The notes below the pieces were generated by a model that saw nothing but the letters and a program-made list of their open reading frames with translations, searched no databases and was not told the origin of the DNA. The position numbers were made by a program, and so were the translations under genes. A stretch of DNA of 64,000 bases from Hydrogenophilales bacterium (GTDB taxonomy: Bacteria; Pseudomonadota; Gammaproteobacteria; Burkholderiales; Thiobacillaceae). The stretch lies in assembly GCA_023258975.1 (NCBI GenBank), contig JAHFRD010000005.1, forward strand, positions 1 through 64,000, read 5' to 3'. Within the stretch, counting starts at the first letter, position 1; each line of letters starts with the position of its first letter. Shown here one piece after another: positions 52,094 to 62,869 of the stretch.

Positions 52094-52990
52094 TCAGCCG
52101 CCCCAGTCCGCGAGGAAGCGCTGGTAGAACGCGCGGTCGGCCACGGTGGCGCCACGCACGCCGACGATGGCGGAGGCGAAAGACTGGGCCCGCTCCAGGG
52201 TGGTGGCCAGGGGCCAGCGCCGCAATTGCCCAAGCAGGAATACCGAGGTGAAGGCATCGCCCGCCCCCACGGTATCCACGACGTGGGTCGCGGCGACGGG
52301 TTTGACACCTTCGCGCGCGCCCGCGCCGGTAAACGCCAGGGCGCCTTCCGCCCCGCGTGTGACGAGCAGCCCGCGCAAGCCGTGGCGTTGCAGGAATTGC
52401 AGCGCCACGGCCTCCAGATCGCCCTGATCGGAGGCCAGTAGCGCCAATTCGTCCTGATTCAGCTTGACCCAATCGGCCCGGTTCGCCCAGCGCAGGACAT
52501 CCGCCCGCGCCCACCAGGGTGGACGCAGGTTGACGTCGAGGAAGACGGGCATGTCGAGGTGCCGCAACAGGGTTTCCAGGGTGACGCGCGACTCCGGGTG
52601 ACGCAGACCCAGGCTGCCGTGATAAAAAAATGCGGGGCGCTCCACCTCCGGCACGTCGGCGAGATGGATGAAGTCGTAGGCCTGATCCGGAAAAATCTCG
52701 AAACGCGGCTCGCCGTGGGCGAAGTCGATGCGCACCGCGCCAGTGGGATGCACGGGATCGCTCCGCACACCGGCGCCATCCATGCCCCAGGCGGTCATGG
52801 CCAGACGTACCCGGAGACCGGCATCGTCCTCCCCCACCCGGCTGATGAACAAAGGGTTCTCGCCGAAGCCGCGCAGATGCCAGGCCACGTTGAAGGGCGC
52901 TCCACCCAGCACCTCGGTGCCGTCCGGGAAGCGGTCGAAGAGCACCTCGCCGAACAGGACGGGGCGCGCTCTGGTTTGTTCCGGGTTCAT
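52094..52990 (-). CDS. PfkB-family fructokinase
   Basis: 298 residues. N-terminal GEVLFDRFPDGTEVLGGAPF and the C-terminal PfkB signature DTVGAGDAFTSVF, with the catalytic Asp in GAGD. As the third gene of a leftward operon with sucrose-phosphate synthase and phosphatase, it most likely phosphorylates fructose or feeds fructose-6-phosphate to sucrose synthesis, as in methylotrophic and ammonia-oxidising bacteria with the same cluster. Confidence 0.85.
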   Translation of the reverse strand: MNPEQTRARPVLFGEVLFDRFPDGTEVLGGAPFNVAWHLRGFGENPLFISRVGEDDAGLRVRLAMTAWGMDGAGVRSDPVHPTGAVRIDFAHGEPRFEIFPDQAYDFIHLADVPEVERPAFFYHGSLGLRHPESRVTLETLLRHLDMPVFLDVNLRPPWWARADVLRWANRADWVKLNQDELALLASDQGDLEAVALQFLQRHGLRGLLVTRGAEGALAFTGAGAREGVKPVAATHVVDTVGAGDAFTSVFLLGQLRRWPLATTLERAQSFASAIVGVRGATVADRAFYQRFLADWGG

Positions 52991-52994
52991 GATT

Positions 52995-53837
52995 TCAGGC
53001 CTCCAGCCAGGCTCGGGTGGCGGGGATGAAATGGCCCACGCCTTCCAGAATGCCGGCGCTGTAATTGCCGTTCATGGCCGCCATGCCGCCGCGCGCCAGA
53101 TACAGGCTCGCGCCGTGGCCGTCAGCCACGGCGCGGGCCACGGCCTCGGCCCGCACCGTTTCCTGGGCGTTGGCCACCAGCACCGAGGGGATACCGCTCG
53201 CCAGCACTTCCATGTCGTTGCCGCTGTCACCGGCGAACACGGTGTGATCGAGGGGAATGCCCAGGTGTTCGCGCAGGAATTCCAGCGCGCGCAGTTTGCT
53301 GGCGCGCGCGGGGAGGACGTCGAGCAGGCCGGTGGCGCTGGTCTCGTCCACGCTCCACACCAGGTTGACGCGGGCGCCGGTGGCCGCGAGCCGCTCGCGC
53401 GCGCGGGCCAGGAGCGCGGAGGGGTCGGCCAGGGGAGCGGCGTAATAGCTCAGTTTGCAGGGGCCTTGCCTGGCCGCCTCCTGCAAGCGCAGATCGGCCA
53501 TCCCGGCCAGGGCGGCGGCCAGTTCGTCATGGCCGTGGCCGTCCCAGTCCACGGCGATGGTTTGCAGCCAGTCGCCGCGCTGGCGCCAGTCGTCGTCGTG
53601 CACCTCATACAGGCTGGTGCCCACGTCGCCGATGACGAAGTCGGGCCGGGGCAGGTCGTACTCGGAAATGGCGGCCTCCACCAAAGCCCGATGGCGGCCG
53701 GTCACGTAGGCCAGCCTGACCTCGGGACGGGCGACGAAGCGGCGGAAGCGGGGGCGAGCCAGGGACGATTCCGGTTGGACGCCGTTGGGCAGGAGGGTAC
53801 GGTCCAGATCCGTGGCGAGGAGGATGAGTTCATGCAT
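52995..53837 (-). CDS. Sucrose-phosphate phosphatase (HAD-IIB)
   Basis: 280 residues. HAD motif I ATDLDRTLLPNG (DxDxT), motif II in AYVTGRHRA, and motif III/IV HTVFAGDSGNDMEVL. The C-terminal ending (GNYSAGILEGVGHF) is typical of sucrose-phosphate phosphatase. It removes phosphate from sucrose-6-phosphate. It follows the synthase gene with no gap, so translation is coupled. Confidence 0.9.
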   Translation of the reverse strand: MHELILLATDLDRTLLPNGVQPESSLARPRFRRFVARPEVRLAYVTGRHRALVEAAISEYDLPRPDFVIGDVGTSLYEVHDDDWRQRGDWLQTIAVDWDGHGHDELAAALAGMADLRLQEAARQGPCKLSYYAAPLADPSALLARARERLAATGARVNLVWSVDETSATGLLDVLPARASKLRALEFLREHLGIPLDHTVFAGDSGNDMEVLASGIPSVLVANAQETVRAEAVARAVADGHGASLYLARGGMAAMNGNYSAGILEGVGHFIPATRAWLEA

Positions 53838-56021
53838 TCAGCGAACCTCCGCCGCCGGCACGCGGCAGGCGCTGTAGAAATCGTAGTAGTCGATGGCTTC
53901 CAGAATGCCGCGCGCGTAGCCGGCCTGGGCGAAGTAGATGCGCTCCACCTCGGCCAGGGCGCGCAGTTCGTCGTTGTGGCGGTTGGCCACCACCACGGCC
54001 AGGGTGTTGCCGCGCATCATGTCTTCATCCGACCCGGAACCGCCCGCCGCCAGGATGTGCTCCAGCGGGATGCCCCACTGGTCGGCGAACCAGCGCACGG
54101 CGAAGCCCTTGGAGGCGCGGATGGGCAGCACGTCGAGGAACTGGCCGAAGGAAAGGCTGACGTTCACCGTCTGGTCGCCCTGATGCAGGAGGCGGTTGAT
54201 CTCCTCCACGCTAGGGGCCACTCGCGGGTCGATGTAATAGCTGATCTTGTAGCGGCCCTGGTCGTCCTTGGGTTGCCGCTTCAGGCCCGGCAGTTCGTCG
54301 AGGATGGCGCGCACCGCGACGGGAGTCCAGAGGTGGTCGATGTGCCGCGTCCAGGCCTTGTCCACGGCATATTCCGGCGCGAAATGGATTTCCGAACCGA
54401 GGCTGGTGATGAGCACGTCCGGCATGGGAATGCCGTAACGGCGCATGACCTTGAGGGCGGATTCCAGCGAGCGCCCGGTCACGATGCCGAAGCTGGCGCA
54501 TTTGCGATGTTCCCGCACCACGCGCACGAATTCCGTGAGCGATTCCGGATCGCCCAGCAGGTTCTGGTCGAGGTCGGTGAAGATGGCGCGGTCGTGATAC
54601 AGCATGGGGCGCCGCGCGGGCGGCTTGCGCGCGGGGCCGCTCTGCTCCAGCAGTGGCGTCACCGCCGCCAGGTAGCGTTCGGCGTGGGCCGGCCAGGAGT
54701 AATGCCGCTGCACGCCCCGCAGGCCGGACTGCGCCAGTCGCGTCCAGGTGTTGTGGTCCCGCAGCACCTCCAGCAGAGCCGCCGCCATATCGTCGGGGCT
54801 GAGGGGGTCGATCAGAAGGCCGTTATGGCAGTTGCCGATGATGTCGCGCGGGCCGCCGTCGGAAGTCGCCACGATGGGCAGGCCGCTGGCCGCCGCCTCG
54901 ATCAGGGTCAGTCCGAAGGGTTCGGTCAGGGCCGGGTTGATGAACACACCGCGCGTGGCGGCCGCCAGGCGGTACAACGTCGGCACTTCATCGCGCTTGT
55001 GGTGCTTGGGATAAGCCACCCGGCCGTAGAGGTCGTAACGGTCGATATCCAGCAGCAGATCGCCCAGAACCGTCTGGGCGCCGCTGTCCAGGTCGCGGAT
55101 GTCATCCCGGTTGCCGGCCACCACCACCAGGTTGGCCAGGCTCCGGAGTTCCGGCGATTCGCCGTAAGCCCGCACCAGGGTGGCGATGTTCTTGCGCTCG
55201 TCCGGGCGGGACAGGGCCAGGATCATGGGTTTGGCTGGTTCGCCTAGGAATCGGGCCACTTCGGCGGCGATGGGGGCGCCTTGTTCGTCGCCATTGGGCG
55301 GCATGAAACTTTGCAGATCCGTGCCGGGCGGGATGACGCGCATCTGCTCGGGCTGATAGTGGTCATAAAGACCGTACTGTTCCTCGATTTCGTTGACGGT
55401 GGAGGCGATCACCAGGGACGCCGAACCCAGGGTCAGTTCCTCCGCCTCCACGCGGCGAGCCATGTGGTAGCGGGCCTCGATCACATCCCGCTTGGTGCCA
55501 GAGGCGATCAGGCGGCGGCGCTTCACGCGGCCCAGGGAATGCCCGGTATGCACCAGCGGCGCACCCAGCAGATTGGCCAGACGGGTGCCCACATAACCGG
55601 CATCCGCATAGTGGCTGTGGACGATGTCCGGGGAGAGTCCTTCGCCGCGCAGGAATGCCAGGGCGTTATCGGCGAACGAGTCCAGGTGATCCCAGAGTTC
55701 TTCCTTGCGGATATAGCCCTCGGGCCCCGCGTCGATGCGCACGATACGAGCCTTGGGGCCGAGCGGCTCGATGGGCCGGGCATAGTCGGGGCCGACCTGG
55801 GGATCCAGCACACGCCGGGTCATCAAATCCACCCGCGCCACGCCGGGCAGTTCCGCCAGGGCGCGGGCCAGTTCCACCACGTAGAGGGTCTGTCCGCCGG
55901 TATCGGCATCCCGCCCCAATTCCAGGTTGGAGCCGCGAATGAGGCCGTGGACACTCATCAACAACAGATACAGACCCCGCGAATCCGTGCGGGAATGGGG
56001 CGTGGAATCAGGGTTGTTCAT
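53838..56021 (-). CDS. Sucrose-phosphate synthase, bidomain
   Basis: 727 residues from the ATG giving MNNPDSTPHSRT. A GT-B synthase domain (about 20-470) carries GRDADTGGQTLYVVELARAL, SHYADAGYVG, ALSRPDERKN and EPFGLTLIEAAASGLPIVA. The C-terminal ~240 residues are a HAD domain resembling the phosphatase, but motif I reads TDLDQNLLG, lacking the Thr, as in plant-type synthases. It makes sucrose-6-phosphate from UDP-glucose and fructose-6-phosphate. Sucrose probably serves as osmoprotectant or storage. Confidence 0.9.
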   Translation of the reverse strand: MNNPDSTPHSRTDSRGLYLLLMSVHGLIRGSNLELGRDADTGGQTLYVVELARALAELPGVARVDLMTRRVLDPQVGPDYARPIEPLGPKARIVRIDAGPEGYIRKEELWDHLDSFADNALAFLRGEGLSPDIVHSHYADAGYVGTRLANLLGAPLVHTGHSLGRVKRRRLIASGTKRDVIEARYHMARRVEAEELTLGSASLVIASTVNEIEEQYGLYDHYQPEQMRVIPPGTDLQSFMPPNGDEQGAPIAAEVARFLGEPAKPMILALSRPDERKNIATLVRAYGESPELRSLANLVVVAGNRDDIRDLDSGAQTVLGDLLLDIDRYDLYGRVAYPKHHKRDEVPTLYRLAAATRGVFINPALTEPFGLTLIEAAASGLPIVATSDGGPRDIIGNCHNGLLIDPLSPDDMAAALLEVLRDHNTWTRLAQSGLRGVQRHYSWPAHAERYLAAVTPLLEQSGPARKPPARRPMLYHDRAIFTDLDQNLLGDPESLTEFVRVVREHRKCASFGIVTGRSLESALKVMRRYGIPMPDVLITSLGSEIHFAPEYAVDKAWTRHIDHLWTPVAVRAILDELPGLKRQPKDDQGRYKISYYIDPRVAPSVEEINRLLHQGDQTVNVSLSFGQFLDVLPIRASKGFAVRWFADQWGIPLEHILAAGGSGSDEDMMRGNTLAVVVANRHNDELRALAEVERIYFAQAGYARGILEAIDYYDFYSACRVPAAEVR

Positions 56022-56235
56022 GGTGGCGACTGCTCCTTGCCGACGCGTCCCGTGAGCTTGGGACGGGGCGGGCGATTGTTCTGATCGGGGCATCGGAATA
56101 ACAGGATTTCGACACCACAGCGGGAAAGGCGCTGGCTCGAATTCATCTTTTTAGGGTAAACCGTTAAGGCCCGCCTTGGCAAAACAGGCATTTCCCGACA
56201 ACCCGCGACACAAGGGGCGCAGACTTGGCCAAGTT

Positions 56236-56257
56236 AGCCAGATTAGTTAGACTGGCT
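56236..56257 (+). promoter_or_regulatory. Inverted repeat upstream of phd/vapC
   Basis: AGCCAG (56236-56241) and CTGGCT (56252-56257) flank a 10-base AT-rich spacer with GTTAG repeats. It lies ~50 bases before the antitoxin start in the divergent gap with the sucrose operon, fitting an autoregulatory operator. Confidence 0.45.
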
Positions 56258-56305
56258 GTTCCGGTAGTCGGTTTGCCGCAGCGGCGATGCAACAAGAGGA
56301 CACCC

Positions 56306-56578
56306 ATGCAAGTCAACATGCTCGAAGCCAAGAATCAACTTTCCCGCCTGGTGAAGGCCGCGCTGGCGGGCGAGGAGGTCATCATCGCCAATCACGGGGT
56401 GCCGGTGGCGCGCCTGTTGCCTATGAAAAACGCGGAACCGACACAAACTCTGGCCGATGAACTGGCGGGACTGCGCGCCTTGTTACTGCGGGAACAGGCC
56501 GAATTGGGCATCCCGCCGCGCGACAATCGCGCCAACACCTTCGCCGAACCCCTGCCCGAAGACCATGCTGCTGGTTGA
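56306..56578 (+). CDS. Phd/YefM-type antitoxin
   Basis: 90 residues from the ATG giving MQVNMLEAKNQLSRLVKAAL with AGAGGA upstream; the longer frame has no ribosome site. EEVIIANHGVPVARLLPM is the family signature, and the C-terminal tail (RALLLREQAELGIPPRD) should bind the toxin. It overlaps the toxin gene by 14 bases. Confidence 0.85.
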   Translation: MQVNMLEAKNQLSRLVKAALAGEEVIIANHGVPVARLLPMKNAEPTQTLADELAGLRALLLREQAELGIPPRDNRANTFAEPLPEDHAAG

Positions 56579-56957
56579 TACCAACATCATCAGCGAACTC
56601 AGCCGACAACGGCCGGATCCTGGCGTGCTGGCCTGGGCCTCCTCGGCCACGGACTTTCGCTTTTCCGTCATCAGCCTGGAAGAGATCGCCTTCGCCCTGG
56701 CATGGCGTCCGAATCTCCGGGTTCAGGACTGGGTCGATGCCTTCTTCAACCGCCATACCGCCCTGCCGGCCACCCAGGAAATCGCCCGCCGCGCCGGCGA
56801 ACTGCGCGGCCGCCTCGCGGCCCAGGGCAGCCCGCGCAGCCAGGCCGACATGCTGATCGCCGCGACCGCGCTGGTTCACGGCCTTACCCTGGTCACCCGA
56901 AATACCCGTGACTTCGACGGCTGCGGGCTGCCACTGCTCAACCCTTTCTCCCTCTAA
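56565..56957 (+). CDS. VapC/FitB-type PIN-domain toxin
   Basis: 130 residues from the ATG giving MLLVDTNIISELSRQ. PIN acidic residues are in VDTNIISEL, SLEEIAFAL and QADMLIAAT, with LVTRNTRDFDGCGL closing the fold. It is predicted to be a Mg-dependent RNase inhibited by the preceding antitoxin. The ettA gene follows after 15 bases. Confidence 0.85.
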   Translation: MLLVDTNIISELSRQRPDPGVLAWASSATDFRFSVISLEEIAFALAWRPNLRVQDWVDAFFNRHTALPATQEIARRAGELRGRLAAQGSPRSQADMLIAATALVHGLTLVTRNTRDFDGCGLPLLNPFSL

Positions 56958-56972
56958 TCACCGCAAATACAT

Positions 56973-58637
<1,665 letters not shown>

Positions 58638-58669
58638 ACTTACCGTCATCCAGCCACTGGGAGCGGACG

Positions 58670-58999
58670 ATGATCGACATGGACACCATCAAGGCGGCGG
58701 CAGGTCGCTTGGCTGCCGCCGCCAGTTCACCGAGCCGCATCATCCTGTTCGGTTCCTATGGCCGAGGCCAGGCGGATGAGGGATCGGATTTGGACCTGAT
58801 GGTCGTCGAGCGTGAACTGCCGGACAAGGCTGCGGAATATATGCGGCTGATGGATGCCTTGGGCCGGGTGGCCCCTGGCGTGAGTGTGGATTTACTGATC
58901 TACCCCCTGCGCGAATTCGAACGGCGTAGCCAGGTGCCGGGCACCGTGCTCTACGAGGCCCGCGTCGATGGCCAGGTTCTCTATGACGCCCTGCACTGA
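58670..58999 (+). CDS. MNT-type nucleotidyltransferase antitoxin
   Basis: 109 residues. The nucleotidyltransferase motif is ILFGSYGRGQADEGSDLDLMV (GSYGRG, then DxD), normal for minimal nucleotidyltransferases. In MntA/HEPN systems it inactivates the HEPN RNase by adding AMP. It overlaps the HEPN gene by 17 bases, the usual arrangement. A weak GGGAG precedes the ATG. Confidence 0.85.
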   Translation: MIDMDTIKAAAGRLAAAASSPSRIILFGSYGRGQADEGSDLDLMVVERELPDKAAEYMRLMDALGRVAPGVSVDLLIYPLREFERRSQVPGTVLYEARVDGQVLYDALH

Positions 59000-59393
59000 A
59001 GAAGCGCATCGCCTGCTCAGGCTCGCCGAGCGCGACATGCAAACCTTCCGCATACTCGCGTCCCATCCCGAAGCCGCCTTGTCCGCCATTTGCTTTCACG
59101 CCCAACAGTGCGCGGAGAAGGCCCTGAAAGCCGTATTGACCGCTCGGTGTTCTCACTTTCCCCGCACTCACAACCTTGAGGAACTGGCGAAACTGGTTGG
59201 TGACCTGGGCTTCGATCTGCCGCTCCCGGAACGCGAACTGCGCAGGCTGAACCCGTTTGCCGTCGAGTTCCGTTATGACGATGAAAGCATTCCGCTCATC
59301 AGCCGGGAAGAAGCCGAAGAGATCGTCACGACCACACTGGCATGGGCACTGCAAAGGGTTGCCGCGGCAAGTGCTTCTGCACAAGAGAACTGA
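58983..59393 (+). CDS. HEPN-domain toxin
   Basis: 136 residues from the ATG giving MTPCTEEAHRLLR. Helical HEPN features are AERDMQTFRILA, ICFHAQQCAEKALKAVL and FPRTHNLEELAKLV. In the MNT-HEPN type the HEPN protein is an RNase held off by AMPylation, and such pairs can act in phage defense. The classic Rx4-6H motif is not clearly intact, though R and H occur in FPRTHN. Confidence 0.8.
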   Translation: MTPCTEEAHRLLRLAERDMQTFRILASHPEAALSAICFHAQQCAEKALKAVLTARCSHFPRTHNLEELAKLVGDLGFDLPLPERELRRLNPFAVEFRYDDESIPLISREEAEEIVTTTLAWALQRVAAASASAQEN

Positions 59394-59408
59394 GTGGAAC
59401 GGGGGCGC

Positions 59409-59608
59409 ATGAGCCAACGAATCAACCCCATCCCGGCCCTCGCGACCGATGAGGAAGAACGGGCGTTCTGGAAAAATCGTGACAGCAATGAGTACCTGGA
59501 TTGGAGCAAGGCTGCCCAGACTGTCCTGCTCAACCTCAAGCCCTCCTCCGAAATTAATTCCGCGTTTCCATACGGAGCCGTCATTTCCCAACCTGACTTG
59601 ATCACGCC

Positions 59609-59612
<4 letters not shown>
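59409..59612 (+). pseudogene. Truncated CopG/BrnA-type antitoxin
   Basis: 67 residues. The N-terminus (INPIPALATDEEERAFWKNR, then YLDWSKAAQTVLLNLKPS) is a good CopG-antitoxin domain (PF12441-like), which normally continues into a ribbon-helix-helix part. Here the sequence departs after NLKPS and stops, overlapping the start of the ettA fragment. No toxin gene is adjacent. Confidence 0.6.
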
Positions 59613-60193
<581 letters not shown>

Positions 60194-60196
<3 letters not shown>

Positions 60197-60291
60197 TGTC
60201 GCTTAACCGACGTGGAAGATGTTGGCGTCTCTAGACCGTTATTTAAGATGGTGAATGGTTTATATCTTCCACGTCGGTTAGCGTGTCCACT
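60194..60291. mobile_element. 98-bp MITE-like element, copy 1, with TAAG target duplication
   Basis: Flanked by TAAG at 60190-60193 and 60292-60295. Removing the element plus one TAAG restores the ettA 3' end exactly (TATAAG then CCGATTAGTCGGTAA, Y-K-P-I-S-R-stop), which defines insertion and a 4-base target duplication. Arms AACCGACGTGGAAGAT and ATCTTCCACGTCGGTT are perfect inverted repeats near the two ends. No coding capacity. Confidence 0.8.
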
Positions 60292-60341
60292 TAAGCCGAT
60301 TAGTCGGTAAGGTGGGACTTCACTAGCACAAGAGGTGGCAC

Positions 60342-62573
60342 ATGAGTTTCAAGACCGTAAATGACACGCTGTTTAATTACCTAATTAGTGATATATCAGG
60401 TGCCAATTTCGAATCATTAGCCAAGAAGTTGTTTGGCTCGGAATATGGTGAGAATTACATCCCTTTAGGCGGCATGCACGACGGTGGGGCTGATAGTTTC
60501 TATTTGCCAAATGTCTTAGGTTGCCAGAAACCAAACACATTCTTTCAGTTCAGTGTTACCGATACGGAGAGAGCTAAGAAGAAAATATCAGCTACCATCG
60601 CGTCACTTCGAAATGCGGGTCGAACTCCAAAACAACTGATTTATTCGACAACAGAACTCATTCCAAAACAAGACATCTTGGTTGGTGAGATTTTTGATGA
60701 ATATGAAGTCTTATTGCGAATCCGAGACCGCGAGGCAATCAAAACGCTTATTAATTCATGTCAGACTGCTAACAAGTTATTTCTCGAAAGCTTTACAGTG
60801 GAAATCAATACTGTAATCAAGTCAGCAGAAAATCTTGGTGGAAGTGTTAATCAGTTTGTTACTGACCCAACAATATTTTCCTTTCTGGATTTTGAATTAA
60901 GAGATAAGTTTTCGAAGAATTTGCTGCATGACAAGATTCTTGATTCTCTGATCTATTGGGCTTTGCGGGACACAGACCCAGACGCCAAACGATTTAAGAC
61001 GCGGCAAGAAATTAAGGAAGGCATTGAATTGGTTATGCCCAGTGCGTCGTCATTCCTTTTGCCTCGGCTGAATAATCGGCTTGCAGAGCTTTGCCAAAAA
61101 GGGGCAGGGGGAGAGGAGCGTGTTCGTCATCATCGCAAAGATGATCTCTTCTGTTTGCCATTTGAGATGCGCAGTCAACTCGCCGAAAGAGCAGTTGAGG
61201 AAAATTCCCTCCAGGCACAATTTATTCATTCAATAACTGATCGATTAAAAAGTGTTTCACCAGTTTTGCCAAACGAATCCGAACTTGATTTAGCGACGAA
61301 GATTGTCTTCGACACGGTGCATGAATATTTTGTAGAGCAAGGCTTGATCCTTTCCGCCTTCCTTAGCAAGAAAATTAAAGAAATAAATATCAATGAGCAG
61401 GTCGTCGAGCTTCATGTTTCCAAGATTATAGGAAAATTAGATACGAAAACGAATATTTCACCAGAGTTGTTTGGACGTTGTTTGAAAGTGCTTGGGGGTA
61501 TTTTCTATAACTCTTCTGAGCCCGAGCGAAATTACATGGGGTACCTCAGTAGAACATCAATGCTCTTCATGACGCTTCAGTCATTGCCAAAAGTTATCGA
61601 ATACTTCAATCAAATGAGTGGCAACTTCAGTTTGTTTGTTGGCACTGATCTGCTTATTAAGGCGATTTCAGAACAGCATCTCAAGCCAGAGCATAAACAG
61701 GTCGAGACGCTGCTTCAGATATGCGTAAAGTTGGGGGCGAAACTAATCCTTGCGGAGCCTGTACTTGATGAGGTTTTCACACATTTGCATGCTGCAGATT
61801 TGGAATATAGAAACCACTACCTTCCAAACGAAGCCTATTTGTCGGAAACGGACGTGAGTGAATGTGATCGAATTCTAATTCGCAGCTACTATCATGCACG
61901 AATCGTTGATAAATCTACTCGTAAGGGTTGGGACGCATTCATTAACAGCTTGCTTGACCCGAAATGTCTGAGAAGTAAATCTGAACAAGGCAGAGATCAA
62001 CTGAGGGGCATTCTAGTTCAAAAATTCCACCTCAAATTTGAATCGAGAGAGGATTTATGTAAGGGGGTAGACCAAGCAAAAGTTGCCGTGTTGGCTGAAC
62101 AATTATCATCCGAGCGTAGCTATAGTAAACATCCAAATCTTTCGCAGAATGATGCATTAATGGTGTATGCCACGTATGCTCACCGTAGGGCTAATAATGA
62201 ATCTGCAAACTATGATGGCTTCGGTTATCGGACGTGGTGGCTTACTAAAGAAACCCACATTCTGAGCTTTACTGGGCAGCTGGTAAGCCAGCAAAGTGGT
62301 GTGCCTTATGTAATGCGCCCGGAATTTTTGCTGAACTTCGTTGCTTTTGCAGCAAAAGCATCTGAAGTACGAAAAGAATTTAGCAATTTATTGCCTACGA
62401 CCGTTGGATTGCAGCTTGGGCAACATCTAAAGCAAGAGGTAATGAATGAATTGCTGGATAGCGTTCAGCAATGGAACGATCTATCACCTGAAAGAGTCGT
62501 AATCAAGATATCAGACATGGTTAACAAGTTGAAATACGATAGGTACAAACAGTACTCTAAGGTGATGCAGTGA
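60342..62573 (+). CDS. Large putative nuclease: PD-(D/E)XK-like head and PIN-like C-terminal half
   Basis: 743 residues; AGAGGTGG precedes the ATG. Residues 15-95 resemble a Mrr-like endonuclease fold: FESLAKKLFG (Glu24), GGMHDGGADSF (Asp47, Asp51) and FFQFSV, where the usual QxK reads Q-x-S. Residues 428-640 resemble a PIN domain: LFVGTDLLIK (Asp436), LAEPVLDEV (Glu472, Glu477), SQNDALMVYA (Asp604) and YRTWWLTKETH. The middle is helical and unrecognised. GC is far below its neighbours. It lies between MITE copies, next to an Eco57I-type methylase. Probably a single-gene defense system; both domain calls are by eye. Confidence 0.6.
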   Translation: MSFKTVNDTLFNYLISDISGANFESLAKKLFGSEYGENYIPLGGMHDGGADSFYLPNVLGCQKPNTFFQFSVTDTERAKKKISATIASLRNAGRTPKQLIYSTTELIPKQDILVGEIFDEYEVLLRIRDREAIKTLINSCQTANKLFLESFTVEINTVIKSAENLGGSVNQFVTDPTIFSFLDFELRDKFSKNLLHDKILDSLIYWALRDTDPDAKRFKTRQEIKEGIELVMPSASSFLLPRLNNRLAELCQKGAGGEERVRHHRKDDLFCLPFEMRSQLAERAVEENSLQAQFIHSITDRLKSVSPVLPNESELDLATKIVFDTVHEYFVEQGLILSAFLSKKIKEININEQVVELHVSKIIGKLDTKTNISPELFGRCLKVLGGIFYNSSEPERNYMGYLSRTSMLFMTLQSLPKVIEYFNQMSGNFSLFVGTDLLIKAISEQHLKPEHKQVETLLQICVKLGAKLILAEPVLDEVFTHLHAADLEYRNHYLPNEAYLSETDVSECDRILIRSYYHARIVDKSTRKGWDAFINSLLDPKCLRSKSEQGRDQLRGILVQKFHLKFESREDLCKGVDQAKVAVLAEQLSSERSYSKHPNLSQNDALMVYATYAHRRANNESANYDGFGYRTWWLTKETHILSFTGQLVSQQSGVPYVMRPEFLLNFVAFAAKASEVRKEFSNLLPTTVGLQLGQHLKQEVMNELLDSVQQWNDLSPERVVIKISDMVNKLKYDRYKQYSKVMQ

Positions 62574-62732
62574 CAATCAACTAACACAAGCTAAGTAATG
62601 CCTTGAAACCGATTTGTCATTTCGAGCAACATCATGATGGCGAGGCCCGCATATAACACTGATAATGGTCTTCTGATATACCAAAACGGTTACGCAGATT
62701 TACTTAATGACATCAGAACAAAAGGCGCTAAG
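62574..62732. other. Intergenic stretch after the nuclease gene
   Basis: AT-rich, non-coding. TAAGTAATG at about 62592 and GATGGCGA near 62637 echo the ends of the MITE, so a third, decayed copy may lie here. TAAG at 62729-62732 borders copy 2. Confidence 0.35.
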
Positions 62733-62831
62733 TAATGTTGCTTAACTGTCGTGGAAGATATTGACATCACTAGACCGTAAATTGCGATGGCGAATGGTAT
62801 ATATCTTCCATATCGGTTAAGCGTATCTACT
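62733..62831. mobile_element. MITE-like element, copy 2
   Basis: Same orientation and about 75% identical to copy 1, with GTGGAAGAT and ATCTTCCA arms, CTAGACCGT and GATGGxGAATGGT blocks conserved. Flanks are TAAG on the left and TATG on the right. The inverted repeats are less perfect than in copy 1, suggesting an older insertion. Confidence 0.7.
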
Positions 62832-62869
62832 TATGCTCGAATTGATTTCCACAACCTCAAACACTACCA

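Noticed and set aside
52728-55247. An 839-codon plus-strand frame opposite the sucrose operon
   Set aside because: Antisense of three well-recognised genes (fructokinase, SPP, SPS), rich in Gly, Ala, His and Gln with no family motif.
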